NCBI GenBank assembly: GCA_001970955.1 | Contig: MPUH01000149.1 | Location: forward strand, 30,595-94,594 | Direction: 5' to 3' | Origin: Stentor coeruleus | Taxonomy: Eukaryota; Ciliophora; Heterotrichea; Heterotrichida; Stentoridae | Length of the DNA stretch: 64,000 nt | Part shown: positions 40,260-50,353 of the stretch, piece by piece | Position numbering within the stretch: the stretch's first letter is position 1 | Layout of the letters: each line of letters starts with the position of its first letter | Made by a program: the position numbers and the translations under genes | The notes under the pieces: model-generated | The model's input: only the letters and a program-made list of their open reading frames with translations | Database searches by the model: none | What the model was told of the DNA's origin: nothing

Positions 40260-41417
40260 ATGATATCAAATTCCCCAAGCAACGACTCAAAATCTTCAGA
40301 CAACGAATTCTGGAACAGTTTCGAGAATCCAGAACCTTCACAAAAGCCCCCAAAAGCTTCAAAACCAAAAGAAACCTTCAAATATCTCTCTTTACGACCT
40401 TCAGAAAAAGAACGCTACGAAAAAACAATCGCCATCATCCGTGACAGTAAAGAAGAAGAAATGCGTTCCCTTCAAATCAAAGTTGAAAACCAAACCAAAA
40501 AGCAACTTCTTTCATCAATAAATGAACTAAAACAATCCTTCCAAAAAGAAGCAATTCGTTTACAAGACACATACGCAGGATCACGTTCAGCACTTCAAAA
40601 AAAAGATCATGAAATCCTATCCCTTATAACAACAATAACCGATCAAGCTTACATAATAACAAAAATGCGTCTTTCATATGAAAATTCTAAAAAAACTAAA
40701 AAACCTTCAAAACTTAAATCAGACTCAGAACTTAATTCCAATATAAAATCATTAACCTTACAAATACAAGTATTAAAACAAGTATGTGAACAATATAAAC
40801 AAGATGTAGATAACTATAAAGCTTTAAATATAAAACTCTTAGAAGAAAACAATGAACTTCAAAATATGTATAATAAAGCATCTAATGATCTTATATTTTT
40901 TACTAAAGAACAACAAATAAAAGCTAAAAAAGAAAAAGATGAGATTATTGCTGAGTTTAATAAATATAAAATAGAAACTGGGAAAGAAGTTGAAGTTAGG
41001 GAATTAGTGAATAACAGACAAATGCAGATAATTTTATCATTACAAAAAGAGTTAAAAGATGCTAAAATGATTATAAATACCCCAAGGATTAGATATAAGA
41101 TATTAGAGAGACTTAAAGATATGCATGAAGTAAATGAAGATCAGGAATTAGGTCAAAGGATGAAAAAAGCTAAAACTGATTCGATGCATAAATACCCACA
41201 AGGCTTGAAAACTAAAGCTCCAAATAATTACTCTTATAAAGATTATCAAAATTTTAGTTCTGATGATTCTCGTAAAGGACTTTTTGCTTTGCGAGCAGTT
41301 AGTATAAGTCCACGACTTGAAAAATCTAATAACAGAAGCTCTAAATTGGGATACACCAATGATAGCAGGCAGAAATTTTCAAAGAATTCAGTACTTTTAA
41401 ATAGTGCTGATGAGTAA
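40260..41417 (+). CDS. Coiled-coil protein, unknown function
   Basis: A 385-residue protein. The N-terminus (1-45) is proline/serine-rich, and the middle (about 55-290) is a long charged coiled coil (KKDHEILSLITTITDQAYII, EEEMRSLQIKVENQTKKQ). The C-terminus is basic and polar. A helix with ITDQAYIITKMRLSYE recalls coiled-coil proteins of flagella and basal bodies, but I cannot assign a family. The gap to the convergent small protein gene is only 13 bp. Confidence 0.6.
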   Translation: MISNSPSNDSKSSDNEFWNSFENPEPSQKPPKASKPKETFKYLSLRPSEKERYEKTIAIIRDSKEEEMRSLQIKVENQTKKQLLSSINELKQSFQKEAIRLQDTYAGSRSALQKKDHEILSLITTITDQAYIITKMRLSYENSKKTKKPSKLKSDSELNSNIKSLTLQIQVLKQVCEQYKQDVDNYKALNIKLLEENNELQNMYNKASNDLIFFTKEQQIKAKKEKDEIIAEFNKYKIETGKEVEVRELVNNRQMQIILSLQKELKDAKMIINTPRIRYKILERLKDMHEVNEDQELGQRMKKAKTDSMHKYPQGLKTKAPNNYSYKDYQNFSSDDSRKGLFALRAVSISPRLEKSNNRSSKLGYTNDSRQKFSKNSVLLNSADE

Positions 41418-41430
41418 ATCTTTATATCTA

Positions 41431-41703
41431 TTAATTATTACTAGAATAAAATAGTGATAAAGCCAATAAAACTAAACATAAGATTGCTAGGGCAAAGAAG
41501 ACTTTGATAATATGAGTGCCTTCATTAAGTTCGATGTTGTTCATTTTACCAGGCTCAGCTTTTTCTACTTTGTCAGCTACCTTGTTATGGAACTCACCTA
41601 TTTTTTGACGATGTCTGTCTATTGGTGTATTCTTATCTGGTTTATGCTTATTGGGTTTGTCTGATTTCTGCTGGCTAGCGTTGTACATTTTTATATAGTC
41701 CAT
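41431..41703 (-). CDS. Small tail-anchored membrane protein
   Basis: A 90-residue protein: basic, polar N-terminal 60 residues with a short amphipathic stretch (FHNKVADKVEKAE) and one C-terminal hydrophobic segment (about 68-86, VFFALAILCLVLLALSLF), typical of tail-anchored proteins. It resembles a small ER or SNARE-like component but lacks a clear SNARE motif. Its 3' end is 13 bp from the opposite gene. Confidence 0.5.
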   Translation of the reverse strand: MDYIKMYNASQQKSDKPNKHKPDKNTPIDRHRQKIGEFHNKVADKVEKAEPGKMNNIELNEGTHIIKVFFALAILCLVLLALSLFYSSNN

Positions 41704-42250
41704 ACGTCATATTAGAGAGAAAATTAAGTCACAATTTTCTTATTGTTTTGTCTTTGAGATATTTTTTATGTGTTTTGGTTATACGATTATTTACTTTGAT
41801 GAATTTAGAGAACATTTTATAAGTTTTTTAAAGGTAAATTTTTGTTTTTTTTGTTAATGTTTTTTTGACTTGATAAGATAGATATAAGGGGATTTTGAAT
41901 TTTTGTTGATAAAAAGATTGAGATTATTTCAATGATTCTTAGTTTAGGATTTTGAATTAATATAAATATAAAATAAAAGTATTAGATTTTTATGTTGATC
42001 TAGTTATATTAAGAATATTAGTATAAATAATGAAATTATTTTTAGAACTAAAATATGCTCAACCAGCATATTATATATTGAATTTAAGCATATCTAACCA
42101 TTTTACCGCCCCATAAAAAAAATATTATAAATACTATTAAATTATCTTAGACATTATATATCTTATCTTAAACATACAGTTTTCATATCCATAAATTTAT
42201 TATATTTACTCTTATATTCCAATACACACAAAGTAACTTGCAAATAATAA
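41704..42250. other. Divergent intergenic spacer
   Basis: GT-rich on the left, AC-rich on the right. No recognised feature. Confidence 0.4.
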
Positions 42251-43342
42251 ATGGGAAATTGCAATTGCATGCATGCTAAAAACGAACCAGCAAACGAAAT
42301 CAATCATGAACGTCTAGAATTGCCAAGTAACATCCCAGAATACCGATACAACTACTCATCAGACCATCTAGACAAAGAGCCATCTGAAGCTCCACAAAGC
42401 CTAAGAACAAACTTTCCAGGTGAAGATACATCACAAGACCAACTTTTACAAATGATTCAAGTCCAAGCATTATTCCGAGGAATATACGCACGGAGAACTT
42501 ATGAAAAATCTAAAAAATCATCATATTCTGATAATAAAATCCCTGAAGAAGCTGCTTCAATAGTAAGTTATGAAGCTAAACAAACATATTTGTCTTTAGG
42601 ACCTTTGAAATATGAATATCCTAACACTAAGAATACAATAAATCTTAGAGTACTAAAAGATGGAAGCGTATACTATGGGGAATGGAATGATATTGGACAT
42701 CCTGAAGGTAAAGGGATAATGTTTTATAGTGATGGGAGTATTTGTGAAGGGATTTGGAAAAAAGGTATAATGGGAGGTTTTGGTAGAAGAATAAGCCCAA
42801 AGGCTGATATTTATATTGGCGATTGGGATAATGGTAAAATGCATGGTAAAGGGAAGATTATGTATTCTAGTAACAATTTATATGAAGGTGAATGGAAAGA
42901 TGATTTACAAGATGGTCAAGGAATTGAAGTTTGGGGAGATGGGTCGAGATTTGAAGGAAGCTACAAAATTGGTTTAAAAAATGGTTTTGGGAAATTCTGT
43001 TGGCCAGATGGAAGTTATTATATAGGGGAATTTTGTAATGATCATATTCATGGTAAAGGTAAATATATGTGGATAAATCGTGAATATGAAGGGGAGTGGA
43101 AAGAAAGTAAAATGCATGGGAAAGGGCTTTTTAAATGGAATGATGGGAAAACTTATGAAGGAAGTTATGTTAATGACCAGAAACATGGGTTTGGAGTTTT
43201 TACTTGGCCTGATGGGAAAAAGTATGAAGGGTATTGGTTTGAAGGGAAACAAAATGGTGAAGGGACTTTAACTTATAAAGGAAGTATAAGGTCAGGGATA
43301 TGGCAGAATGGGAAACTAATAAAAAAAAATGATGATTTATAG
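42251..43342 (+). CDS. MORN-repeat protein with IQ motif, predicted N-myristoylated
   Basis: A 363-residue protein starting MGNCNC (G2 myristoylation, C4 and C6 palmitoylation candidates). An IQ-like helix at about 63-80 (MIQVQALFRGIYARR) could bind calmodulin. From about 130 to 355 there are about 10 MORN repeats of 23 residues with the Y-E-G-x-W/Y...G.G pattern, for example YEGEWKESKMHGKGLFKW. MORN repeats bind membranes or assemble scaffolds at cell junctions, flagella and the cortex. In a ciliate this fits a membrane or cortical scaffold under calcium control; that is inference. Confidence 0.85.
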   Translation: MGNCNCMHAKNEPANEINHERLELPSNIPEYRYNYSSDHLDKEPSEAPQSLRTNFPGEDTSQDQLLQMIQVQALFRGIYARRTYEKSKKSSYSDNKIPEEAASIVSYEAKQTYLSLGPLKYEYPNTKNTINLRVLKDGSVYYGEWNDIGHPEGKGIMFYSDGSICEGIWKKGIMGGFGRRISPKADIYIGDWDNGKMHGKGKIMYSSNNLYEGEWKDDLQDGQGIEVWGDGSRFEGSYKIGLKNGFGKFCWPDGSYYIGEFCNDHIHGKGKYMWINREYEGEWKESKMHGKGLFKWNDGKTYEGSYVNDQKHGFGVFTWPDGKKYEGYWFEGKQNGEGTLTYKGSIRSGIWQNGKLIKKNDDL

Positions 43343-44246
43343 GAGGGTGAGGGAAAATTTAGGTAATTTATAAAGAAATGTAATTATTGATGAACTTAAT
43401 GTGATGGCTTGTGTATTGTAATGGATGAAGTGAAAATTTGTCGTTTTTGATGTTTTTTTTATATTTTTGTAGGTTTTTTATGATTTTCAGGCTTGCAATA
43501 AAGGCTTATTAAGAAGTTTGGCTTTTGGGAGATTTTTGTTTAGAACCAGCTGGACTTTTTTGTGAGTTTTTTCGATAATTTCCTGATTGGATAATATTTG
43601 TCGTTTTTGATGTTTTTTTTATATTTTTGTAGGTTTTTTATGATTTTCAGGCTTGCAATGAAGGCTTATTAAGAAGTTTGGCTTGTTGGGAGATTTTTGT
43701 TTAGAACCAGCTGGACTTTTTTGTGAGTTTTTTCGATAATTTCCTGATTGGATATTATTTAAGTTTTTCACATGTTTTCAGTATTGCGAATTTTGTTATT
43801 TTACATGATAAATTAATAAAGGTTTGCTTTTAACTTAATATCCTATTATTGTTGGTTTGAAGCTTTTTACTACATTCTTCAATCTATAAAAATCCAAAAA
43901 AAAAATTTAACTTTAATCATAGATAATTTTAGTAAAGATTTCATGTGAATTGATAAAGTTGTAACATACCTATTTAAACATACACCTAATATAAATTTAT
44001 CATAAACTTCTAAAACATAAACAAAATCATAAAAAAAGCATAACTTTAATGGTAAAATTTCAAAACCGAATAATCTAAAAAAAACCCTCTTACTTAAAAC
44101 CTTATCATAAAAACCTTTACCTAATCTATCCATCCTCAATATTTTCCTTTAATCAAAACACTAACACCAAAATTACTACCCAACCCCATTACTCATAATT
44201 AAACTTTATCAAATAACTCCCAAAAAAAACTATTAAAATCAGATAA
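43343..44246. other. Intergenic spacer with 160-bp tandem duplication
   Basis: The left half is GT-rich and contains the duplication at 43436-43755. The right part (43880-44246) is AC-rich. The minus ORF at 43879-44139 is not supported. Confidence 0.5.
43436..43755. repeat. 160-bp tandem duplication, two copies
   Basis: Unit 1 (43436-43595) and unit 2 (43596-43755) match except for a few substitutions, for example GCAATAAAG versus GCAATGAAG and GGCTTTTGG versus GGCTTGTTGG. No N separates them. Located 94 bp after the MORN gene stop. Confidence 0.85.
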
Positions 44247-46001
44247 ATGGGTGCTTGTTTAGGAAAGCAAAAACATACACGAAAAGAATATCAAATAATA
44301 GAACTCCCTTCATTCATCTACGTTGACCGTACAGAAAAAGAAATCCTAAAAGTTTCTTCATCTAAAACTTCAATAATCCCATTCAGCTCTCCACTTCACA
44401 TCTATAAAAATTCCCTTATAGGTTATTCACCATTAGGTCTTTTATACATAATCGGTGGGATAAAACCAAATAACAACCTAACAAAAACAGTTTCAGAACT
44501 AAACTTCAAAGATCAAACCTCAAAAACCCTTCCGAAATTCCCACAAAAAATACCTCAAGGTCAGATAAATTTCATCAACAATGAAATCCTTGTAATTAAT
44601 TCTTTATCTGTATCTTTACATTCATTTACCCTTAATTCAGACAAATGGATATTTATTGATATGATATTTCCACAAGAAGGTAATAATAAAATACAAGATT
44701 TTTCAAGTTGTGTTTATCTTAATTACTTGTATATTTTTGGTGGAAGGTTTTCTATTGGGTGTTATAATTTAGATATTTATGCAGCGAATATGGTTAAAAG
44801 AGAATATATGATGAAAAAAATTAATTTAAAAATCCCTGTGAGATTGATTAATCCAAAATGTATTGTGTGTAAAGAATATAAAATACTTGGTGGGGGAATA
44901 TGTGAAGATGGAAGTTTTAATTGTAGATTTTATGTTAATTGTGATGAAATTGGCACTTGGAATATTGTTGAATGCCCAAGTTATGATTCTAGAGATAATT
45001 ATCCTGTGGTTTATGTTGGGGAAGTAGCTTTACTTCCTTGTTATCCGATTGTTGTTGTTTTTGCTAATGAAACTTTTGTGGTGTTTGGAATAAAACAGAA
45101 GGATGATGATGGTTTTAAGAATATTAATAGGGAGAAACCTAAAACTCCTGATTCTCTCCAGGGGGCGTATTTTAATGAAGTTACCCAAAGTCAGAAATCC
45201 CCAGAAAAACTTAATGGCTTTCATGAAGAGAATATTATTGAAAGTCCTATTAAAATAAAAGAAATCGAGTTTGGAGCTAGCCCTAAACAAATGATGGAGA
45301 GTTTTTCTTCCTCAGACTCAAGTTCTCTCATCCTCCGGGCTCGAGTTTTAACTCCAGTCAACGGGACATTCCGCGAAACCATTTCCTCAATCGAAAGTGG
45401 TGATTCTTCTCAAATCCTATCCTCAGATGAAGAAAGTTCTTCAATAATCCTCTCAAACCCAGAAAATGATTCTAATAATATAAAATTCACTGATAAACTT
45501 AATGAAAACAATAAGCAAATCGACCTCCGCATCAGTAGCTTAACCGAAGAAAAACGAGTTTCTGATATAAACAGGAAATCTGAAATTACAGAAGAGTTCA
45601 CAAGTCGTAAAATCTCAGTTCAACATATACGCAAAATGCATAATTTCGATGTTATTATCAGTTATACCCAAGCAAAAGAATTCTTAAACTTTATGATTGA
45701 AGTTTTACAAGTAAAAAACAGTGAAAAACTTCCTGAGAAAATTAAAAACTTTACCCTTTACGAATTTGAAAAAATGATGCAACAATTCAGATATAAACTT
45801 TATCCAATTGAAACTTTTAAGATTATTATCAAAGCTTTAGATTTGATATTTCGGGCTAAAAAGTGGTCGAAAAAAGAAATCAGTGCTTTTGAAGAAGTAG
45901 CAGGATTGTATGAAAAAATAGAATTCATCAAAAAAGAAAAATTTATATCAGCAGTACTACTAAGGGTTAAGTTTATAGTTTTAAGAGAAAAACAAATTTA
46001 A
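44247..46001 (+). CDS. Kelch-like protein with predicted N-terminal lipid anchor
   Basis: A 584-residue protein starting MGACLGK, a strong myristoylation signal. The first ~280 residues form kelch-like blades: LGLLYIIGGI, YLNYLYIFGGRF and YKILGGGI with the double-glycine motif. The central part (about 290-450) is a disordered S/E/P-rich linker. The C-terminal ~120 residues are helical (KEFLNFMIEVLQV ... YEFEKMMQQFRYKLYPIE) with no assigned family. Probably a membrane-attached scaffold or ubiquitin/signalling adaptor; the partner is unknown. A sharp base-composition switch occurs in the linker at about 45.3 kb. Confidence 0.65.
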   Translation: MGACLGKQKHTRKEYQIIELPSFIYVDRTEKEILKVSSSKTSIIPFSSPLHIYKNSLIGYSPLGLLYIIGGIKPNNNLTKTVSELNFKDQTSKTLPKFPQKIPQGQINFINNEILVINSLSVSLHSFTLNSDKWIFIDMIFPQEGNNKIQDFSSCVYLNYLYIFGGRFSIGCYNLDIYAANMVKREYMMKKINLKIPVRLINPKCIVCKEYKILGGGICEDGSFNCRFYVNCDEIGTWNIVECPSYDSRDNYPVVYVGEVALLPCYPIVVVFANETFVVFGIKQKDDDGFKNINREKPKTPDSLQGAYFNEVTQSQKSPEKLNGFHEENIIESPIKIKEIEFGASPKQMMESFSSSDSSSLILRARVLTPVNGTFRETISSIESGDSSQILSSDEESSSIILSNPENDSNNIKFTDKLNENNKQIDLRISSLTEEKRVSDINRKSEITEEFTSRKISVQHIRKMHNFDVIISYTQAKEFLNFMIEVLQVKNSEKLPEKIKNFTLYEFEKMMQQFRYKLYPIETFKIIIKALDLIFRAKKWSKKEISAFEEVAGLYEKIEFIKKEKFISAVLLRVKFIVLREKQI

Positions 46002-46421
46002 AATAATGAATATTAGTAAAAATAATATTCGCATTAATAGAATAATATTGAATGTGGTAATAATATAAGAATATTTTCTGTTTAAGATATTAATTAAGGT
46101 TTTTTATATCTTGTGTATAATTAATAAATATCATATCAAAATAGTTTTAGTTTTTGAACTTATTTTATAGTAAAAATTTATTGGAATATTGAAATTTTTT
46201 ATATATAAGATGATAATAGTAAGGGAAATATTTATTTAGATGATATTATAGAGAAAATTAAAAATGTGTTAAGTGAGATTTAATATCGAAAGAAGAATTG
46301 ATAATTGATATTATAAAATTTGAAATCAGTTTAGGAAACAAAATAATAAATCTCATAAATAATAAAAATAATTTATATTATAACTAGTTATAATTACTAA
46401 ATGATAATTTATCTAATATGT
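46002..46421. other. Convergent intergenic spacer
   Basis: Very AT-rich between the kelch-like and WD40 genes; no feature recognised. Confidence 0.4.
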
Positions 46422-48899
46422 TTATATAAAAAACTTGTTAAGCATTTCATATAATTCAGGATAATTCTGTTTGATTCTAGATACTTTAGATTCACAATAC
46501 AGTTTTAGACATGGTTCTTCTAAATGCTCTTTAATATTAAAAACTTTTATACAGTTTTTTTTATCTGGTATATAAAAATAAGTAGATTGAAGATCATCAA
46601 TAAGGCAACCGTATAGTGGATTAATCATATTTTCAAATATAAAATTTTGGCATCTGTTTTCTAAATCCCATACTCTAACCGTCATATCTAAAGAACTTGA
46701 AACACCTTGTTTATCATCTGAACTTATACATAAGCATTTTATAGAATCCGAATGACCCTTTAATAAAACATCATAATTTCCATCATAAGAATTCCATATA
46801 CATATATTCCCATCATCATATCCTGCCATAATAATAACACTAATATTCCCTACAGTAATCGCATTCACAATTCCTTCAATACCTTTAATTCTAAAATTTT
46901 CTTTCTTATCTAAAATACTCCATATTCTTATCGTCTTATCTGATGATTCAGATATCACAAACATATTATCATAACTAACACATACACAATTTACAGTTTG
47001 ATTATGCCCAGTTAAAACTATCACATTTTCCCTTTTTTCTAAATCCCAAATTCTAACACTTTTATCTTGAGATCCTGATATAAGTAATTTATTATCATAA
47101 GTTATACATAATGAGTTTACAATAGAATTATGACCACTAAAACAAAAAACAAGTGATTTTGATTCTAAGTCCCAAATACGAATATTCTTATCTCTATGAC
47201 CAGAAGCAAAAAAGTCAGATTTTTTAGAAAAACAAAAACTAGTTATATAGCTTGAATTGCCACAGAAAACCCAATATTCTTTATTTTCTATCAAATCCCA
47301 TGTCATAATACTTTTACTATTATCACTCATCGCTGCTATTAAAAATTTTTTATCAGGACTAACAGCTATAGTATTAAAATTTATACTTTTATTCATTATT
47401 TCTTGAGTTTTTGCATGTAAATCCCAAACCCCTATTTCAGATTCATTAACACTTACCCCAAAAATTCCATCATAACTTATCCTACAATTTATAACCCCTG
47501 AAGTATGTCCTGAAAATACAGCTTCTTGTGTTAGAGTTTTTAAATTCCACATTCTTAAAGTATTATCTTCTGACCCAGTAATAATTATATTATTATCAGG
47601 ACCAATAGATAAACAATTAACTTCTCTTGTATGTCCTTTCATAATACCTTGAGATTTAAAAGTTGACATATTCCAAATCTGAATACTTTTATCATCAGAA
47701 ACAGAAACTATATACAAATCATCACTAGTTATGGCTAATGATTTTATTGGTCCTTTATGACCTTTAATCACTGTTTTTTCAGTTCTGTTTTCTAAATCCC
47801 ATACTCTTATTGAATTGTCTTCAAAACCTTTAGCTCCTGATCCTGTGATAATAGTTTTTTGATTAGAAGTTGATATTATGCTGTTTATATCAGAATTATG
47901 CCCTGGAGCTGTTTTATAAAGGTTAAATTCTGGAACTGAGTATGTTTTTAATGAGAAATCCCAAGATCCTGATACTAAATATTTGTCATTAGAACTTAAA
48001 CTAATGCTTGTGATGATATTTTTATGATTTCTAATAGTATTTATAAGAGTTTTGTTTTTAATACTCCATAAACGAATAGTAAAATCCCATGAAGAACTAT
48101 AAACAAACTCCATATCAGAAGTTAAAACAATACAAGTTACAACACCTGTATGACCTTCTAATACCCCTAAAGATTTCCTTTCTTTAAAACTCCAAAGTCT
48201 AATACTTTTATCTGAAGACCCTGATACAACTAAATCATCATTTTTCCCAATAGTAACACAACGAACATAATCTGTATGGCCCCTTAATCCATATTCTTGT
48301 TCTTTAGTTTCTAAATTCCAAACCCTTAAATTATTATCTTCTGACCCATAAGAACCACATCCGGCTATAGCATAATGATTATCACTTGTAATAATAAGAC
48401 TATTAACTGAAGATCTATGTCCAGTTAAGACAATTTCTTGAGATTTTGTATCGAAGCGCCATATTCTTATTGTATTATCAGATGACCCTGAGATTATATA
48501 TACAGAGTCTGAAGTTATGGATATACAATTGATTTCTGATTTGTGGCCTATTAAAATACCTTCATTTGTCATATTTTGAAGACTCCAGATTCTTAATGTA
48601 CTATCTGATGAACCTGAGACTATTTTATGACTATCTGATGTTATAGCTATAGCTTTGATAAAATCAGTATGACCTTTTAGAATACCTATTTGGATATGAT
48701 CAGGTAATGACCATATTCTTAAGGTGTTATCATCAGAACCCATAGAACCTGAACCTGAGATTATATAGTTTTGATCAGGGGTTATTGCTATACAATTTAT
48801 AGCTGCTGTATGAGCTTTGATGTAAAGATTATATTTGCTGATTAATGTAACCTCGGTTAAGTTTGGTGTTAATGCCTGTTGTGATATAGGATTCAGCAT
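46422..48899 (-). CDS. 18-repeat WD40 protein
   Basis: An 825-residue protein made almost wholly of WD40 repeats, about 18 counted from the I/L-R-I/V-W-[DNS]-L unit ends followed by GH (for example LRIWSLPDHIQIG, VRIWDLEKRENVI). That is enough for two seven-blade propellers plus part of a third. A short C-terminal tail (about 780-825) is helical. No catalytic or other domain is fused, so it is probably a scaffold; the family, common in ciliates, does not reveal a specific role. The repeats are very regular, so recent duplication is possible. The start M1 lies at 48899; an N-centred duplication repeats this start region. Confidence 0.85.
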   Translation of the reverse strand: MLNPISQQALTPNLTEVTLISKYNLYIKAHTAAINCIAITPDQNYIISGSGSMGSDDNTLRIWSLPDHIQIGILKGHTDFIKAIAITSDSHKIVSGSSDSTLRIWSLQNMTNEGILIGHKSEINCISITSDSVYIISGSSDNTIRIWRFDTKSQEIVLTGHRSSVNSLIITSDNHYAIAGCGSYGSEDNNLRVWNLETKEQEYGLRGHTDYVRCVTIGKNDDLVVSGSSDKSIRLWSFKERKSLGVLEGHTGVVTCIVLTSDMEFVYSSSWDFTIRLWSIKNKTLINTIRNHKNIITSISLSSNDKYLVSGSWDFSLKTYSVPEFNLYKTAPGHNSDINSIISTSNQKTIITGSGAKGFEDNSIRVWDLENRTEKTVIKGHKGPIKSLAITSDDLYIVSVSDDKSIQIWNMSTFKSQGIMKGHTREVNCLSIGPDNNIIITGSEDNTLRMWNLKTLTQEAVFSGHTSGVINCRISYDGIFGVSVNESEIGVWDLHAKTQEIMNKSINFNTIAVSPDKKFLIAAMSDNSKSIMTWDLIENKEYWVFCGNSSYITSFCFSKKSDFFASGHRDKNIRIWDLESKSLVFCFSGHNSIVNSLCITYDNKLLISGSQDKSVRIWDLEKRENVIVLTGHNQTVNCVCVSYDNMFVISESSDKTIRIWSILDKKENFRIKGIEGIVNAITVGNISVIIMAGYDDGNICIWNSYDGNYDVLLKGHSDSIKCLCISSDDKQGVSSSLDMTVRVWDLENRCQNFIFENMINPLYGCLIDDLQSTYFYIPDKKNCIKVFNIKEHLEEPCLKLYCESKVSRIKQNYPELYEMLNKFFI

Positions 48900-49078
48900 A
48901 ATAATTATAATAACTTTATTAGATGATAAATANTTATACAGTTTATAGCTGCTGTATGAGCTTTGATGTAAAGATTATATTTGCTGATTAATGTAACCTC
49001 GGTTAAGTTTGGTATTAATGCCTGTTGTGATATAGGATTCAGCATAATAATTATAATAACTTTATTAGATGATAAATA
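48789..49078. repeat. N-centred 144-bp direct repeat (assembly artefact)
   Basis: Copy 1 (48789-48932, inside and just upstream of the WD40 gene start) and copy 2 (48935-49078) flank N 48933 and differ at about two sites. The apparent second start of the WD40 gene is spurious. Confidence 0.85.
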
Positions 49079-49433
49079 TAAATAATATAATTATTAGTGG
49101 ATTATGAGATTGTATTAAAAGTATAGTTATTAGATGATAAATATAAATAATATAATTATTAGTGGATTATGAGATTGTATTAAAAGTATAGAGATATCGA
49201 TTTGTTTATGAAGATAAAATATATACTGAGATATAAGAAATAATATTTACTTATAGTAAATCTCTATTAGTTATGTAAATCCTATACCCAAAAAGAAAAA
49301 AAATCCACTTTCTTCTATCAATTATTTTCCACACAACAAGCCAAATTATGCATTATCTTACAAAAAAAAGCATAAAATTATATTCCTATCTCATTTAAAT
49401 AATCATCTAAATGAATATTATATAAAAATCATT
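48900..49433. other. Divergent intergenic spacer with assembly join and tandem repeat
   Basis: Contains the second copy of the WD40 gene's 5' end (copy 2 at 48935-49078, an artefact) and a 65-bp tandem repeat. The right end is AC-rich before the Rab gene. Confidence 0.45.
49062..49190. repeat. 65-bp tandem repeat, two copies
   Basis: Unit 1 (49062-49126) and unit 2 (49127-49190) are nearly identical. No N here, so it may be real or an unmarked assembly duplication next to the N at 48933. Confidence 0.75.
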
Positions 49434-50045
49434 ATGGATCATGGCACACCTGTGAAAGTAACATTCTTAGGCGATGTAGGTTGTGGCAAGTCCAGTATCA
49501 TAGCACGTTTTATATCGAACACATTTGAACTATCTAATGCAACAACTGTTGGAGCCTGCAGCTACAATAAATCTTTAAATATCAGTGGAAAAAATATAAA
49601 CTTTTATTTATGGGATACTGCAGGTCAAGAAAAATACAGATCAATAAGTAAAATGTTATATCGTGATGCACGAGCTGTTGTTTTAGTATATGATTGTTGC
49701 TCAAGAGGATCATTTCAATCATTGGAATCTTGGCATAATTCGGTAATGGAAACAGCTCCATCGAATATCATAATCATTATTGTAGGGAATAAAAAAGATT
49801 TTGAAAATGAATATATTCAAGTTAGTGAAGAAGAAGCTGAAGAATATGCTAAAAAAATTGGAGCTTCAATATATCAAGTATCTGCTAAGACTGGAGAAAA
49901 TATAGATATGATATTTTATGAAATTGCTATGAAGCTGAATTTAAAAGTTACTAATAGTGTAGCCAAAACTGAAGATTACGACCCGAATCAAAGCTTTCAG
50001 TTATCTAATACCAATCCTAAGAAAAAGAAAAAAAACTGTTGTTAA
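49434..50045 (+). CDS. Rab-family small GTPase
   Basis: A 203-residue protein with all core GTPase motifs: P-loop GDVGCGKS (13-20), switch II DTAGQE (61-66), NKKD (119-122) and SAK (150-152). The C-terminus ends KKKKKNCC, a basic tail with a double-cysteine geranylgeranylation motif. The switch I threonine is within SNATTVGA. Rab-family proteins regulate vesicle targeting; the effector-region sequence is not diagnostic for one Rab, though the layout is nearest to the Rab5/21/22 group. Length is standard. No intron is needed. Confidence 0.88.
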   Translation: MDHGTPVKVTFLGDVGCGKSSIIARFISNTFELSNATTVGACSYNKSLNISGKNINFYLWDTAGQEKYRSISKMLYRDARAVVLVYDCCSRGSFQSLESWHNSVMETAPSNIIIIIVGNKKDFENEYIQVSEEEAEEYAKKIGASIYQVSAKTGENIDMIFYEIAMKLNLKVTNSVAKTEDYDPNQSFQLSNTNPKKKKKNCC

Positions 50046-50353
50046 CTGGTTAAATTGCAAGTGCAAAGATGATAGTTTTTAGATAAACAATATTATTTAA
50101 GGTTTACAAAACATACATATATTTCTATTATAATCAACTAATAATATTTCTATTTTCTTTTTATAATTATCATACTAAAGTTTAATCAAAAAAGTATTTT
50201 TTTTAATAGTAAAAAGCCTTAACTTATATAAAATTTAATCTAACCCAATTACTCGAATATATATATACCATATATAATAACTACAAATAAAAATGAAAAG
50301 TTTTAATAATAGCTTATCACTATGCATTTACACTTTGCTGCCAATACTTCTAA
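50046..50353. other. Convergent intergenic spacer
   Basis: About 308 bp between the stops of the Rab gene and the spliced coiled-coil gene; AT-rich, no feature recognised. Confidence 0.35.

Noticed and set aside
46422-48899. The WD40 array as a novel system
   Set aside because: Long WD40-only proteins are common in ciliates and nothing in the sequence gives a specific role.
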